Part shown: piece after piece, positions 42,080-51,294 of the stretch | How the letters are laid out: the number at the start of each line of letters is the position of its first letter | Position numbering within the stretch: the stretch's first letter is position 1 | Source of the DNA: Pseudomonas sp. ATCC PTA-122608 | GTDB lineage: Bacteria > Pseudomonadota > Gammaproteobacteria > Pseudomonadales > Pseudomonadaceae | Assembly: GCF_001952855.1 (NCBI RefSeq) | Contig: NZ_LPNO01000013.1 | Location: 100,098-164,097 of the forward strand | Direction: 5' to 3' | DNA: 64,000 nt | Notes under the pieces: model-generated | The model's database searches: none | What the model saw: the letters and a program-made list of their open reading frames with translations, nothing else | Told to the model about the DNA's origin: nothing | Translations under genes and position numbers: made by a program

Positions 42080-42964
42080 TCAATCCTGTACGTAATGCTG
42101 CAAACCGGCCACCAGGGCATCAAAGGTGACGCGGCAACGCGGGCTGTTGCGCAGGTCTTCGTGCATGGTGACCCAGGTGTCCAGTTGCAGGGCAAAGGCG
42201 TCCGGCAGGACCCGGCTCAGGCGGGCGTCTTGCCGGGCCAGTTTGACCTGGCAGCCACCGATGCCGGCGCCGGCGCGGATCAGGGCCAGTTGTGCGAGGT
42301 CGCTGTCGCTGCTGAGGGAAAAGGCGCTGCGGTCGAAGCCTTTGACGGCCAGGCTGCGGATGAAGGCGCTTTCCTGGTCGTAGCCGATGACTGAGTGGGC
42401 CGTCAGGTCATTCAGGCTCTGGGGCGTGCCGTGTTGTTGCAGGTAGTCGTTGCGTGCGTGCAGGCCGACTTCGATAACGCCGATGCGTTTCGCCAGCAGT
42501 TGTTCCTGGCTGGGTCGGACCATTCGCACGGCGATGTCGGCCTCCAGTTGCAGCAGGTCCAGCAGGCGGTTGCTCAGCACCAGTTCGACCTTGAGGTGCG
42601 GGTGCTGCTGGCGCAGGCGGGTTATGATCGGCGGCAGGACTTCCACGCCGATCACTTCGCTGGCAGACACCCGCACCACGCCGCGCACTTCGGGGCCTTG
42701 GGGCGAAGCGGCTCGTTCAAGGGCGGCGGCGGTGGTCTCCATGGTTTCGGCGTGGGTGCGTAGCGTGAGGGCGACCGCCGTGGGCAGCAGGCCACTGGCG
42801 GAACGGGTGAACAGCACCACGTTCAGGGATTTCTCCAACGCAGCGATGTGCCGCCCGACGGTGGGTTGAGTGATGCCGAGCTGCCGTGCGGCCCCCGACA
42901 ACGATCCTTCCTTGAGTACCCCGAGGAAAGACCGGTAAAGCTCCCAACCAATAGTCGATGCCAT
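42080..42964 (-). CDS. LysR-family regulator
   Basis: A 294-aa regulator with N-terminal winged helix (GSLSGAARQLGITQPTVGRHIAALEKSLNVVLFTR) and a LysR substrate domain. Start at 42964; a longer reading to 43741 is antisense to the oxidoreductase. Divergent from the NAD-dependent epimerase/dehydratase gene across 96 bp, which it likely regulates; AT-rich ATGCAT/TGTAT sequence lies in the gap. Confidence 0.87.
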   Translation of the reverse strand: MASTIGWELYRSFLGVLKEGSLSGAARQLGITQPTVGRHIAALEKSLNVVLFTRSASGLLPTAVALTLRTHAETMETTAAALERAASPQGPEVRGVVRVSASEVIGVEVLPPIITRLRQQHPHLKVELVLSNRLLDLLQLEADIAVRMVRPSQEQLLAKRIGVIEVGLHARNDYLQQHGTPQSLNDLTAHSVIGYDQESAFIRSLAVKGFDRSAFSLSSDSDLAQLALIRAGAGIGGCQVKLARQDARLSRVLPDAFALQLDTWVTMHEDLRNSPRCRVTFDALVAGLQHYVQD

Positions 42965-43060
42965 GCATAAATGTATAGCGACTGGATGATCTTCGGCAAT
43001 TCCTCTATAGCCCGCCCTCGAACAGAATCGCCTCATCAAACAACCCTCAGGGGAAAAAGC

Positions 43061-44029
43061 ATGAACAAGGTTCTGGTGTTGGGCGCGACAGGCGGGGTTG
43101 GTGGCGAAGTGGCGCGGCAGTTGTTCGCTGCCGGCTGGCAGGTGTGCGCCCTGACGAGGGATGTGGATAAGGCCCACAAGCAGAACGCCGATTTCACATG
43201 GATAAAAGGTGATGCGCTGAACCGCGAGGAAGTCGTCGCGGCGGCCAAGGAGTGTTCGGTGATCGTGCATGCGGTCAACCCGCCTGGTTATCAGCGCTGG
43301 GCAGAACTGGTGTTGCCGATGATCGATAACAGCATCGCGGCGGCAATCGCTGGAGGGGCGACGATTGTCCTGCCGGGCACGGTGTACAACTTCGGGCCTG
43401 ATGCATTTGCGCGGTTGGAGGAAGATTCGCCGCAGCATCCACTTACCCGCAAGGGCGCGATCCGGGTGGAGATGGAGCAGCGTTTGCTTGAGGCGACCCA
43501 GCAGGGCGCCCGGGTGTTGATCGTGCGGGCAGGCGATTTTTTCGGCGCCAAGGCCGGCAGCAGCTGGTTTTCCCAAGGCTTGGTCAAGCCCGCAAAGCCG
43601 GTGGCCAACGTGAGCTATCCAGGGGCGCCAGGTGTGGGGCATCAGTGGGCTTACCTGCCTGACGTGGCGAGAACCATGGTCGAGTTGATTGCACGCCGCG
43701 ACACCCTTGATGCCTTCGCCCGTTTTCATATGGCGGGGCACATAGATGCCGATGGTCGGCAGATGAGCCAGGCGATTCAGCGGGTGGTGTCACGCAGGAC
43801 CGGCCGCCAGCCTTCTGTCAGGGCTTTCCCATGGTGGCTGCTGAAACTGGCCGCGCCCTTTGTCACTACCTTCCGCGAGATGCAGGAAATGCGCTACCTG
43901 TGGCAAACCGAGGTGCGCATGGATAACCGTCACTTGGTGCAAGTGCTGGGCAGCGAACCCCACACACCGTTGGATGAGGCGGTTGAGGCGACGTTAGTTG
44001 GTATTGGTTGCCTGCCTAAGAGCGCCTGA
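43061..44029 (+). CDS. NAD(P)-binding epimerase/dehydratase-like protein
   Basis: A 322-aa extended-SDR protein. Rossmann motif VLGATGGVGGEVARQL at the start; GTVYNFGP (Y of the active site) and RKGAIRVEMEQ (K position altered) differ from the standard Y-x-x-x-K, so it may be non-catalytic or an atypical reductase. GGGG-rich leader before the ATG. Divergent from a LysR gene. Its end overlaps the convergent DUF2784 gene by 14 bp. Confidence 0.83.
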   Translation: MNKVLVLGATGGVGGEVARQLFAAGWQVCALTRDVDKAHKQNADFTWIKGDALNREEVVAAAKECSVIVHAVNPPGYQRWAELVLPMIDNSIAAAIAGGATIVLPGTVYNFGPDAFARLEEDSPQHPLTRKGAIRVEMEQRLLEATQQGARVLIVRAGDFFGAKAGSSWFSQGLVKPAKPVANVSYPGAPGVGHQWAYLPDVARTMVELIARRDTLDAFARFHMAGHIDADGRQMSQAIQRVVSRRTGRQPSVRAFPWWLLKLAAPFVTTFREMQEMRYLWQTEVRMDNRHLVQVLGSEPHTPLDEAVEATLVGIGCLPKSA

Positions 44030-44372
44030 TCAGGCGCACATACACCGCGATGTTGATCAACAGCACCAGCGCGCCCAGCCCCAATTGAATCTGCGGCGTC
44101 AGCCCGGCCGGATAGATCAGGGTCAGGATGTAATGCTCGATGAAGCCACCACCATAACCGTCCTGCCCGGCCAAATGACGAAACAGATTTTCCCAGCGGG
44201 TCAGCGGGCAGGGCAGGTGGAACACTTCCACCGCAACGCCCCAGGCAGCAGCGGGCAAATGCAGCCACATCACGGGCCGCCATTTGAGGGTGAGCAAACC
44301 GCCAAACAGCACGAACAGAATGAACGACAGATGAAACAGCACCAGGCCGTCAGCGGCGAAGCGGTAGAGCAT
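44016..44372 (-). CDS. DUF2784 membrane protein
   Basis: A 118-aa inner-membrane protein with about three hydrophobic segments (VLFHLSFILFVLFGGLLTL, IEHYILTLIYPAGL, LGALVLLINIAVYVRLI) and the family motif CPLTRWENLFR. Function unknown. Confidence 0.85.
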   Translation of the reverse strand: MLYRFAADGLVLFHLSFILFVLFGGLLTLKWRPVMWLHLPAAAWGVAVEVFHLPCPLTRWENLFRHLAGQDGYGGGFIEHYILTLIYPAGLTPQIQLGLGALVLLINIAVYVRLIRRS

Positions 44373-44396
44373 GATTGGGTTCGCTTTTTGAAAGGT

Positions 44397-45293
44397 TCAG
44401 GTCCCGAATTCTTCCTTCAGGAACTCGATGAACACCCGCAATTTCTTCGGCGTGTTCGTACGGTTGAAGTAATACAAATACAGCGCGCTGTGGGCAATCC
44501 AGTCGTCCAGCACCTCCACCAACTCACCGCGTTGCAGGTGCTGCTCGACGCTGGAGCGCGCTACGTAGGCAAAGCCAAACCCGTCCAGCGCACCGCGCAC
44601 CATCAATTCAACATCGTTGGTCGCCAGCCGGCCTTTTACCGTAACCCGCATCTGCTTGCCGGCTTTTTCAAAGTCCCAGCGGTGCAGCGAGCCGGTCTGC
44701 GCACTGCGGTAGTTGACGCACTCATGCTCCAGTAAATCGTGGGGATGAGTGGGCAGTTTGCGCCCCTGCAAATACTCCGGCGTGGCGACGATGACGAATC
44801 GCAACTGCGTCGCCACCGGCACCACCACCATGTCTTCGGCCAGCACATGGTCGTAGCGGATGCCCGCGTCAAAACCCTGGGCGACGATATCCACGAGGCT
44901 GTTGTCCACCGCCACTTCCAGGTTGATGCCCGGGTATTTGCGCAGGAAGCGCTGGAGCAACGGTTGCAGGACCATTCGGCTGGCGGTGGAGGGAATGTTC
45001 AGGCGCAAGGTACCGGCGGCGTCGACCGTAGCCGCTGCTACGCTGTGCAGGCTGGTTTGCAGTTCTTCCAGCAGCGGGGTGATCTTCTGGATCAATTGCT
45101 CGCCGGCCTCGGTCACGCTGACGCTGCGGGTGGTGCGGTTGAGCAGTTGCACGCCCAACTGTTTCTCCAGGGAGCGCACGCGATGGCTGACGGTCGACAC
45201 CGAGAGGCTGCTGGCGTCGGCCGCCTGGGTGAAGCTTTTCGAGCGGGCGACCTGTAGGAACAGTCGCAATTGCTGGAAATCGGGCGTGTCCAT
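44397..45293 (-). CDS. LysR-family regulator
   Basis: A 298-aa LysR protein: DNA-binding SKSFTQAADASSLSVSTVSHRVRSLEKQLGVQLL, then a substrate-binding domain of the DsdC/CrgA-like type. Divergent from an SDR gene across 97 bp, the usual arrangement for local control. Confidence 0.88.
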   Translation of the reverse strand: MDTPDFQQLRLFLQVARSKSFTQAADASSLSVSTVSHRVRSLEKQLGVQLLNRTTRSVSVTEAGEQLIQKITPLLEELQTSLHSVAAATVDAAGTLRLNIPSTASRMVLQPLLQRFLRKYPGINLEVAVDNSLVDIVAQGFDAGIRYDHVLAEDMVVVPVATQLRFVIVATPEYLQGRKLPTHPHDLLEHECVNYRSAQTGSLHRWDFEKAGKQMRVTVKGRLATNDVELMVRGALDGFGFAYVARSSVEQHLQRGELVEVLDDWIAHSALYLYYFNRTNTPKKLRVFIEFLKEEFGT

Positions 45294-45390
45294 TGTGTTG
45301 TATTTCCGAAAGGGCCTTGCAGATTATGCATCTTTTTAGCAAGAACAGCGGCGCGCATACTTTTCCTACACTCACGAGGATTGGCCCTTT

Positions 45391-46239
45391 ATGACGACTT
45401 CCACCGCAAAACCCGTCTGGTTCATCACTGGCTGCTCCACCGGTTTCGGCCGCCAGCTGGCGTTGCACACCCTGAGCCTCGGCTACCCGACCGTGGTCAC
45501 CGCACGTAATCCGCAACAGGTGCAGGACATCGTCGCCGGTCACGAAGACAACGCGCTGGTTCTGACGCTGGACGTGACCGACCAGGCCCAGGTCGAGGCG
45601 GCTGTCAAAGCGGCTGAAGAACGTTTCGGCCATATCGACGTACTGGTCAACAACGCCGGTGTTGGCTACTTCGGCTCCTTCGAAGAAAGCGACCTGGATG
45701 ACGTGCGCAACATGTTCGAAATCAACGTATGGGGCCTGAGCGCCATGACTCGCGCGGCCTTGCCCGGCATGCGCGCCCGGCGCTCGGGCAGCATCGTGAA
45801 CATTTCCTCGGTGGGCGGTGTGGCGGCGTTCCCGTCGCTGAGTTTCTACAATGCGACCAAGTTTGCGGTGGAGGGCCTTTCCGAGGCGCTTTCCCAGGAA
45901 GTCGCGCCGTTGGGCATCAAGGTGTTGCTGGTCGAGCCGGGCCCGTTCCGTACCGACTGGGCCGGGCGTTCGGCCAACGAGGCGGCTCACGGGATTGCCG
46001 ACTACAAGGAAACGGCGGTGGCCCGTGCCAACATGGTCCGCAACTACAGCGGCAAGCAGCCGGGTGATCCGGTGCGCGCGGCGATTGCCATCGTCAAGGC
46101 GGTGGAGGCTGAGCAACCGCCATTGCGCTTGCTACTGGGCAAGGCGGCGTTGACCTTTGCGCGGACCAAGGTGAAGGCATTGAGCGCGGATTTTGATGCG
46201 TGGGCTGAGGTGACTGAGGGCGCTGATTTTCCTGAGTGA
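45391..46239 (+). CDS. SDR-family oxidoreductase
   Basis: A 282-aa short-chain dehydrogenase. TGCSTGFGRQ cofactor motif, VNNAGVG, catalytic Ser in NISSVGG and Y-x-x-x-K in YNATKFA. Related to the retinol-dehydrogenase-like branch of bacterial SDRs. GAGGA precedes the ATG. Likely controlled by the divergent LysR protein; substrate unknown. Confidence 0.88.
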   Translation: MTTSTAKPVWFITGCSTGFGRQLALHTLSLGYPTVVTARNPQQVQDIVAGHEDNALVLTLDVTDQAQVEAAVKAAEERFGHIDVLVNNAGVGYFGSFEESDLDDVRNMFEINVWGLSAMTRAALPGMRARRSGSIVNISSVGGVAAFPSLSFYNATKFAVEGLSEALSQEVAPLGIKVLLVEPGPFRTDWAGRSANEAAHGIADYKETAVARANMVRNYSGKQPGDPVRAAIAIVKAVEAEQPPLRLLLGKAALTFARTKVKALSADFDAWAEVTEGADFPE

Positions 46240-46343
46240 AGCGCTGACAGGGTTCGGCACAGGCTCGTAACGGTTGCTAGCAGCGCAGGCGGGCCGTTAT
46301 TGTGCTGAATCCTTTTAGTCCTTTTGCCCACGGATCTGTAGTG

Positions 46344-47030
46344 ATGAATGCACCGCGTACCGCTGTCCCGATCAAGGCTGTCATTTTCGATATGGACGGG
46401 TTGTTGCTGGACACAGAAGGCATCTACACCGAAGTCACGCAGATCATCGCCGAACGCTACGGCCGTACCTATGACTGGGGGATCAAGCAGCACATCATTG
46501 GTCGCGGCGCCCAGGACCTGGCGGATTACGTGGTCAAGGCCCTGGACCTGCCGATTACGGCCGCCGAATTTTTGGTGATCCGCGAGCCACTGATGAGTGA
46601 GCGTTTCCCCAAGGCCTTGGGTATGCCGGGCGCTGAGGCGCTGGTGCGGCACTTGAAGGCGCATAACATTCCGATTGCCGTGGGCACCAGTTCGTCGCGC
46701 AATTCGTTTGGTCACAAAACCACGTTGCACCGTGAGTGGTTTGGGCTGTTCGACACTATCGTGACTGCGGATGACCCGGAAGTGGGAGCGGCCAAGCCAG
46801 CGCCGGATATCTTCCTGACGGCGGCGCGCCGCTTGGGTGTGGCGCCAGAGGATTGCCTGGTGTTTGAGGATTCGCCGTTTGGCGTGACGGCGGCGAAGGC
46901 TGCGCACATGACCGCGATTGCCGTGCCGGATGAGGCGATGGCGGACAGCAAGTACCACCATGCTGACCAGATTATTCGCAAGCTGGCGGAGTTTGATCTG
47001 GCGGCGTATGGGTTGCCGCCAATGCGTTGA
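46344..47030 (+). CDS. HAD-family phosphatase (beta-phosphoglucomutase-like)
   Basis: A 228-aa haloacid-dehalogenase phosphatase. Motif I FDMDGLLLDTEG with the nucleophilic Asp, motif II VGTSSSR, motif III Lys in GAAKPAPDIF and motif IV VFEDSPFG. It removes phosphate from a sugar phosphate or related compound; GS1-like (pseudouridine-5-phosphatase) members look similar. ATG at 46344 preferred over an upstream in-frame codon at 46302. Confidence 0.88.
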   Translation: MNAPRTAVPIKAVIFDMDGLLLDTEGIYTEVTQIIAERYGRTYDWGIKQHIIGRGAQDLADYVVKALDLPITAAEFLVIREPLMSERFPKALGMPGAEALVRHLKAHNIPIAVGTSSSRNSFGHKTTLHREWFGLFDTIVTADDPEVGAAKPAPDIFLTAARRLGVAPEDCLVFEDSPFGVTAAKAAHMTAIAVPDEAMADSKYHHADQIIRKLAEFDLAAYGLPPMR

Positions 47031-47052
47031 TCCCTCTAAAGCCACTGGATCA

Positions 47053-47149
47053 AAAATGTGGGAGCGGGCTTGCTCGCGAATACGGTGTGTCAGCCGATAC
47101 ATGTGCTGACTGATCCACCGTATTCGCGAGCAAGCCCGCTCCCACATTT
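47053..47149. repeat. REP doublet (REPIN), GTGGGAGCGGGC type
   Basis: Arms AAATGTGGGAGCGGGCTTGC and complement. The stop codon of the DUF454 gene lies at its right edge. Confidence 0.92.
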
Positions 47150-47540
47150 AGTCCTGCGGTGCCTTGGGCAATGTCTTCTGCCGCAAAATATAAACCGTCA
47201 CCAACACCGCACTGGTCAGCATGAACCCTCGCGCCCAAATCAGCGGCACCAGGTAGCAGGAAAACCCGATACTCACCCACATCAACCCAATGGCATACAC
47301 CTTGCCCTTGAGCGGAATCCCGTTGCCATCCAGATAGTCACGGATCCACGGCCCCAGGCGCGGGTGTTCCACCAGCCATTGGTAGAAGCGCGGGGAGCTA
47401 CGGGTGAAGCAGGCGGCAGCCAGCAGAAGGAAGGGAGTAGTGGGCAGCACCGGCAGGAAAATGCCGATCACCCCAAGCACTACGCTCAGCCAGCCGATGG
47501 CCAGCAGAACGTAGCGCGTGATCACAGAGCGATTGCCCAT
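47148..47540 (-). CDS. DUF454 (YbaN-like) inner-membrane protein
   Basis: A 130-aa protein with the family core GVIGIFLPVLPTTPFLLLAAACF and FYQWLVEHPRLGPWI, and three to four hydrophobic segments. ATG at 47540 chosen over an in-frame TTG at 47555. Function unknown. Runs in the same direction as, and 20 bp after, the YecA-like gene. Confidence 0.87.
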   Translation of the reverse strand: MGNRSVITRYVLLAIGWLSVVLGVIGIFLPVLPTTPFLLLAAACFTRSSPRFYQWLVEHPRLGPWIRDYLDGNGIPLKGKVYAIGLMWVSIGFSCYLVPLIWARGFMLTSAVLVTVYILRQKTLPKAPQD

Positions 47541-47560
47541 GGGGGCCACGGGCAACGGTC

Positions 47561-48148
47561 TTAGTGGTGGCGAGGCTTGAGGATCGCCGGCTTTTCGTCA
47601 GGTGCGTTGCACAGCAGGTAAAGGGCGGTCAGCGCTTCCGGGATCTGAACGATCATGTCGTCCATCAGGTTGGCGTCGGAGGCGATGTCGGAGAACTCAG
47701 GTTGCTCGTCGAACAGGCCGGAACCGACCATGATCGGCAGCAGCATTTCGCTGACTTCTTCTTCAGCCGTTTCGAACCAGGCCTCTTCACGCAGGAACAC
47801 GCCTTCCATGAAGCCGATGCACCAGCCGCGCAGTTCGGAGTCGTCCGGATCTTCGCCGAGGTCCAGGTCGCAAGGCAGTTCGAACTCTTCATCGGAAGCC
47901 AGTTGGCGGCCAATGTGAGCCTTGAGGGCCAGCAGGGTGGATTCGATTTCTTCGCGCTGGGCGGCATCACTGTAGTGAGGCTCTTCAGAGAACAGTGCGT
48001 CGATCCATTCACGATCAGGCACGACATCGGAGCAGATCGACAGCGCGGTCAGATAGCCGTGGGCGGCCACGTAGTCCAGCGCCTCGTCGTGCAGCTCATC
48101 GGCATCGAGGAAGGCTTGCAGGCGGGTTAGTTGCTCAGCGAAGGACAT
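47561..48148 (-). CDS. UPF0149 (YecA/YgfB-like) protein
   Basis: A 195-aa acidic protein (EEFELPCDLDLGEDPDDSELRGWCIGFMEGV) with the UPF0149 signature RGWCxGFxxG. AAGGTAG precedes the ATG at 48148. No function assigned in the family at this level; no SEC-C zinc motif at the end. Confidence 0.8.
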   Translation of the reverse strand: MSFAEQLTRLQAFLDADELHDEALDYVAAHGYLTALSICSDVVPDREWIDALFSEEPHYSDAAQREEIESTLLALKAHIGRQLASDEEFELPCDLDLGEDPDDSELRGWCIGFMEGVFLREEAWFETAEEEVSEMLLPIMVGSGLFDEQPEFSDIASDANLMDDMIVQIPEALTALYLLCNAPDEKPAILKPRHH

Positions 48149-48478
48149 TGACGGACTACCTTGGGAATAAACGATGGGCAATTCTAGGCTTTCTTGAGCG
48201 CCCAGGCCAGCTTGTGGGAGCGGGCTTGCTCGCTAAGGGGACAATTGGGTCTACCTGACGGAATGAATTCCCAGCATTTCGGGCCATTTAATGGGCCTGT
48301 GCAATTCACCAACGGCACCCATTGCCGGCTGACCCTCGGGTATACTGCCGCGTTTTGTGATGCCCCTACAGGCCAAGCGCCAGTCGCGGGAAAAGTTCGC
48401 TTACGGATTATTTCCCGCTCAAGCGTGCTTTTTCGACCAGCCTGTACAGAGGGATTTCGGCGATATTTGGAGTTTTTC
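48149..48478. other. 330-bp gap upstream of recQ
   Basis: Contains a single REP arm (48213-48237) and a TATACT -10-like element at 48341-48346 for recQ. No gene seen. Confidence 0.5.
48213..48237 (+). repeat. Single REP arm
   Basis: TGTGGGAGCGGGCTTGCTCG without an inverted partner. Confidence 0.7.
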
Positions 48479-50605
48479 ATGCTCGAGCAGGCTCAACGCG
48501 TCCTCAAGGACATCTTCGGCTACGACAGTTTTCGTGGCCGCCAGGGTGCGATCATTGAGCGCGTGGCCAACGGTGGAGACGCCCTGGTACTGATGCCTAC
48601 CGGCGGCGGCAAGTCGCTGTGTTTCCAGGTGCCGGCACTCCTGCGTGAAGGGCTTGCAGTGGTGGTGTCGCCGTTGATCGCCTTGATGGACGATCAGGTG
48701 GCCACCCTGGAAGAGCTCGGCGTTGCGGCCGCCGCGTTGAACTCCACCCTCAGCGCCGAACAGCAACGCGACCTCGCCGCCCGCATCAAGCGCGGCGAAG
48801 TGAAGATGCTTTACCTCGCCCCCGAGCGCCTGGTGCAGCCGCGCATGCTGGCGTTCCTGCAGAGCCTGGAAATTTCCCTGTTTGCCATCGACGAAGCCCA
48901 CTGCGTGTCCCAATGGGGTCACGATTTCCGTCGCGAATACCTGCAACTGGGCCAACTGGCGGAGCTGTTCCCAAACGTCCCGCGCATCGCCCTGACCGCC
49001 ACCGCCGACAAACGCACCCGCGAAGAAATCGTCGAACGCCTGCACCTGCAGGACGCCGAGCGGTTCCTCTCGAGCTTCGACCGGCCGAATATTTTTTACC
49101 GCATCGTGCCCAAGGAACAGCCGCGCAAGCAGTTGCTGGCGTTCCTCTCCGATCGGCGCAGCGACGCGGGCATCGTCTATTGCCTGTCGCGCAAGAAGGT
49201 CGACGAGGTCGCCGCATTCCTCAGTGAGCAAGGCTACCCGGCGCTTCCGTATCACGCCGGCCTGCCCAACGAGCTGCGGGCGTACCACCAGAAGCGCTTC
49301 CTCAACGAGGAAGGCCTGATCATGGTCGCTACCATCGCGTTCGGCATGGGTATCGATAAATCCAACGTGCGCTTCGTGGCCCACATGGACCTGCCCAAAT
49401 CCCTCGAGGCGTACTACCAGGAAACCGGACGTGCCGGCCGTGACGGCCTGCCGGCGGATGCCTGGATGGTCTACGGCCTGCAAGACGTGGTGATGCTCAA
49501 GCAGATGCTGCAGAACTCCGAAGGCGATGAGCGCCACAAGCGCCTGGAACAGCACAAACTCGACGCCATGCTCTCGCTGTGCGAAGAAACCCGCTGCCGT
49601 CGCCAGACCTTGCTCGCTTACTTCGACGAAGACATGCCGCAGCCCTGCGGCCATTGCGACAACTGCGTGGACGGCGTGCAGACCTGGGACGCCACCGAGC
49701 CGGCTCGCCAGGCGTTGTCGGCGATCTACCGCACCGGCCAGCGCTATGGCGTCGGCCATCTGGTGGACGTGCTGCTGGGCAAGGACAACGAAAAGATTCG
49801 CAGCTTCGGCCACGAGAAGCTCTCGGTCTATGGCGTCGGCAAAGACCGCGCTGAAGGCGAATGGCGCTCGCTGTTCCGGCAGATGGTCGCCCGTGGCCTG
49901 GTAGATATCGATCTTGAAGGCTACGGCGGCCTGCGCCTGAACGACAGTTGTCGGCCGCTGCTCAAGGGCGAGGTCAGCCTGGAGCTGCGCCGCGACCTCA
50001 AACCGCAAACCACTCCCAAATCCAGCACCAGCCAGGCCAGCCAACTGGTGCGCTTCGAAGAGCGCGAACAGTGGGAAGCCTTGCGGGCGCTGCGTAAGAA
50101 GCTCGCCCAGGAACACAGCGTTCCGCCGTACGTCATCTTCCCCGACTCCACCTTGCTGGAAATGCTCCGCGAGCATCCCACCACCTTGGGCGAAATGGGC
50201 AGGGTCAGCGGCGTCGGTGCGCGCAAGCTGGAGCGTTATGGCCAGGCGTTCCTCGAAGTGCTCGGCGGTCAGGTCGAGGCGCCGAAAGAGGTCGCCGATA
50301 TCCGCCACGAGCTGATCAGCCTGGCCCGTGCCGGCATGACCCCAATCCAGATCGCCGGGCAGTTGCAGTGCTCGGAAAAGAACGTCTACACCTTGCTCGC
50401 CGAGTCCATCGGCAAGCAGCAGTTGTCGTTGGAGCAGGCGCTTGATTTGCCGGAAGATTTGCTCGGCGAAATCCAGGATGCATTCCTGGATGGAGAAGGC
50501 GAATTGCCACCGGTTTCCGAGATTGCACCGCTGTTTACCGGGCGTGTGCCTGAAGGCGTTTTGTACTGCGTCAGGGCCGCTTTGCAGTCGGAATTCGAGA
50601 TTTGA
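48479..50605 (+). CDS. recQ: ATP-dependent DNA helicase RecQ
   Basis: A 708-aa 3'-5' helicase of the RecF repair pathway. Walker [17 protein letters not shown] box [15 protein letters not shown], helicase motif [12 protein letters not shown], zinc-binding cysteines [10 protein letters not shown]...CGHCDNC, winged helix, HRDC domain around residues 520-600 and a further C-terminal helix-turn-helix-like tail ([21 protein letters not shown]). Start at 48479 with GGAG upstream; longer in-frame reading to 48194 includes the REP arm. Confidence 0.95.
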   Translation: MLEQAQRVLKDIFGYDSFRGRQGAIIERVANGGDALVLMPTGGGKSLCFQVPALLREGLAVVVSPLIALMDDQVATLEELGVAAAALNSTLSAEQQRDLAARIKRGEVKMLYLAPERLVQPRMLAFLQSLEISLFAIDEAHCVSQWGHDFRREYLQLGQLAELFPNVPRIALTATADKRTREEIVERLHLQDAERFLSSFDRPNIFYRIVPKEQPRKQLLAFLSDRRSDAGIVYCLSRKKVDEVAAFLSEQGYPALPYHAGLPNELRAYHQKRFLNEEGLIMVATIAFGMGIDKSNVRFVAHMDLPKSLEAYYQETGRAGRDGLPADAWMVYGLQDVVMLKQMLQNSEGDERHKRLEQHKLDAMLSLCEETRCRRQTLLAYFDEDMPQPCGHCDNCVDGVQTWDATEPARQALSAIYRTGQRYGVGHLVDVLLGKDNEKIRSFGHEKLSVYGVGKDRAEGEWRSLFRQMVARGLVDIDLEGYGGLRLNDSCRPLLKGEVSLELRRDLKPQTTPKSSTSQASQLVRFEEREQWEALRALRKKLAQEHSVPPYVIFPDSTLLEMLREHPTTLGEMGRVSGVGARKLERYGQAFLEVLGGQVEAPKEVADIRHELISLARAGMTPIQIAGQLQCSEKNVYTLLAESIGKQQLSLEQALDLPEDLLGEIQDAFLDGEGELPPVSEIAPLFTGRVPEGVLYCVRAALQSEFEI

Positions 50606-50726
50606 TGTGCCAATTACGACAATGTAACGAATCAGTACATACCGGGTCTTGCCTACTGGCATGGGTCATGCTTAGCTGACTAATAATTAGCCACACTTTA
50701 TTTTCAGTCTAATCCATGAGTTTTTT

Positions 50727-51161
50727 ATGCCGTTAACCGATCAACACCGTTTTGGCATGCAGTTGGCGCAGATGTCCCGAGGTTGGCGTGCCGAGCTGGA
50801 TCGTCGCTTGGCAGGTCTGGGCTTGTCCCAGGCACGCTGGTTGGTGCTACTGCACCTGGCCCGTTTTACCGAACCGCCTACCCAGCGTGAATTGGCGCAA
50901 AGTGTCGGGGTAGAAGGGCCCACATTGGCGCGTTTGCTCGACAGTCTGGAAGGCCAGGGCTTGGTGCAACGCCAGGCCGTGGTGGAAGATCGCCGCGCCA
51001 AGCGCATCGTGCTGTGCGACACCGCGAAGCCGTTGATCGAACAGATTGAAACCATCGCCACGGCCTTGCGCCATGAGCTGTTTGTGGGTGTCGATGAAGA
51101 GGATTTGCGGGTGTGCATGCGGGTGCATGAACACATCCTCGGAAATCTCGAGAAGTCCTGA
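50727..51161 (+). CDS. MarR-family regulator
   Basis: A 144-aa winged-helix regulator (SlyA-like). Recognition region TQRELAQSVGVEGPTLARLLDSLEGQGLVQRQ and wing VEDRRAKRIVL are standard. It stands alone after recQ, 122 bp apart, with an AT-rich leader. Target unknown. Confidence 0.88.
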   Translation: MPLTDQHRFGMQLAQMSRGWRAELDRRLAGLGLSQARWLVLLHLARFTEPPTQRELAQSVGVEGPTLARLLDSLEGQGLVQRQAVVEDRRAKRIVLCDTAKPLIEQIETIATALRHELFVGVDEEDLRVCMRVHEHILGNLEKS

Positions 51162-51186
51162 TTTTCGAAACGCCGAAGATCAAAAC

Positions 51187-51279
51187 ATGTGGGAGCGGGC
51201 TTGCTCGCGAAGGCGGAGTGTCAGTGAATGCATGTGCTGACTGACACACCGCCTTCGCGAGCAAGCCCGCTCCCACATT
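51187..51279. repeat. REP doublet (REPIN), GTGGGAGCGGGC type
   Basis: Arms CATGTGGGAGCGGGCTTGCTCGCGA and complement, between convergent marR-like and plpD genes. Confidence 0.92.
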
Positions 51280-51294
51280 TGTTTTGCGGCGTAC

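Noticed and set aside
42965..43741. N-terminal extension of the LysR gene
   Set aside because: LysR proteins begin at MASTIGWEL; the extension is antisense to the oxidoreductase gene.
48419..50662. 747-codon minus-strand open frame
   Set aside because: Antisense to recQ, same shadow composition, no ribosome-binding site.
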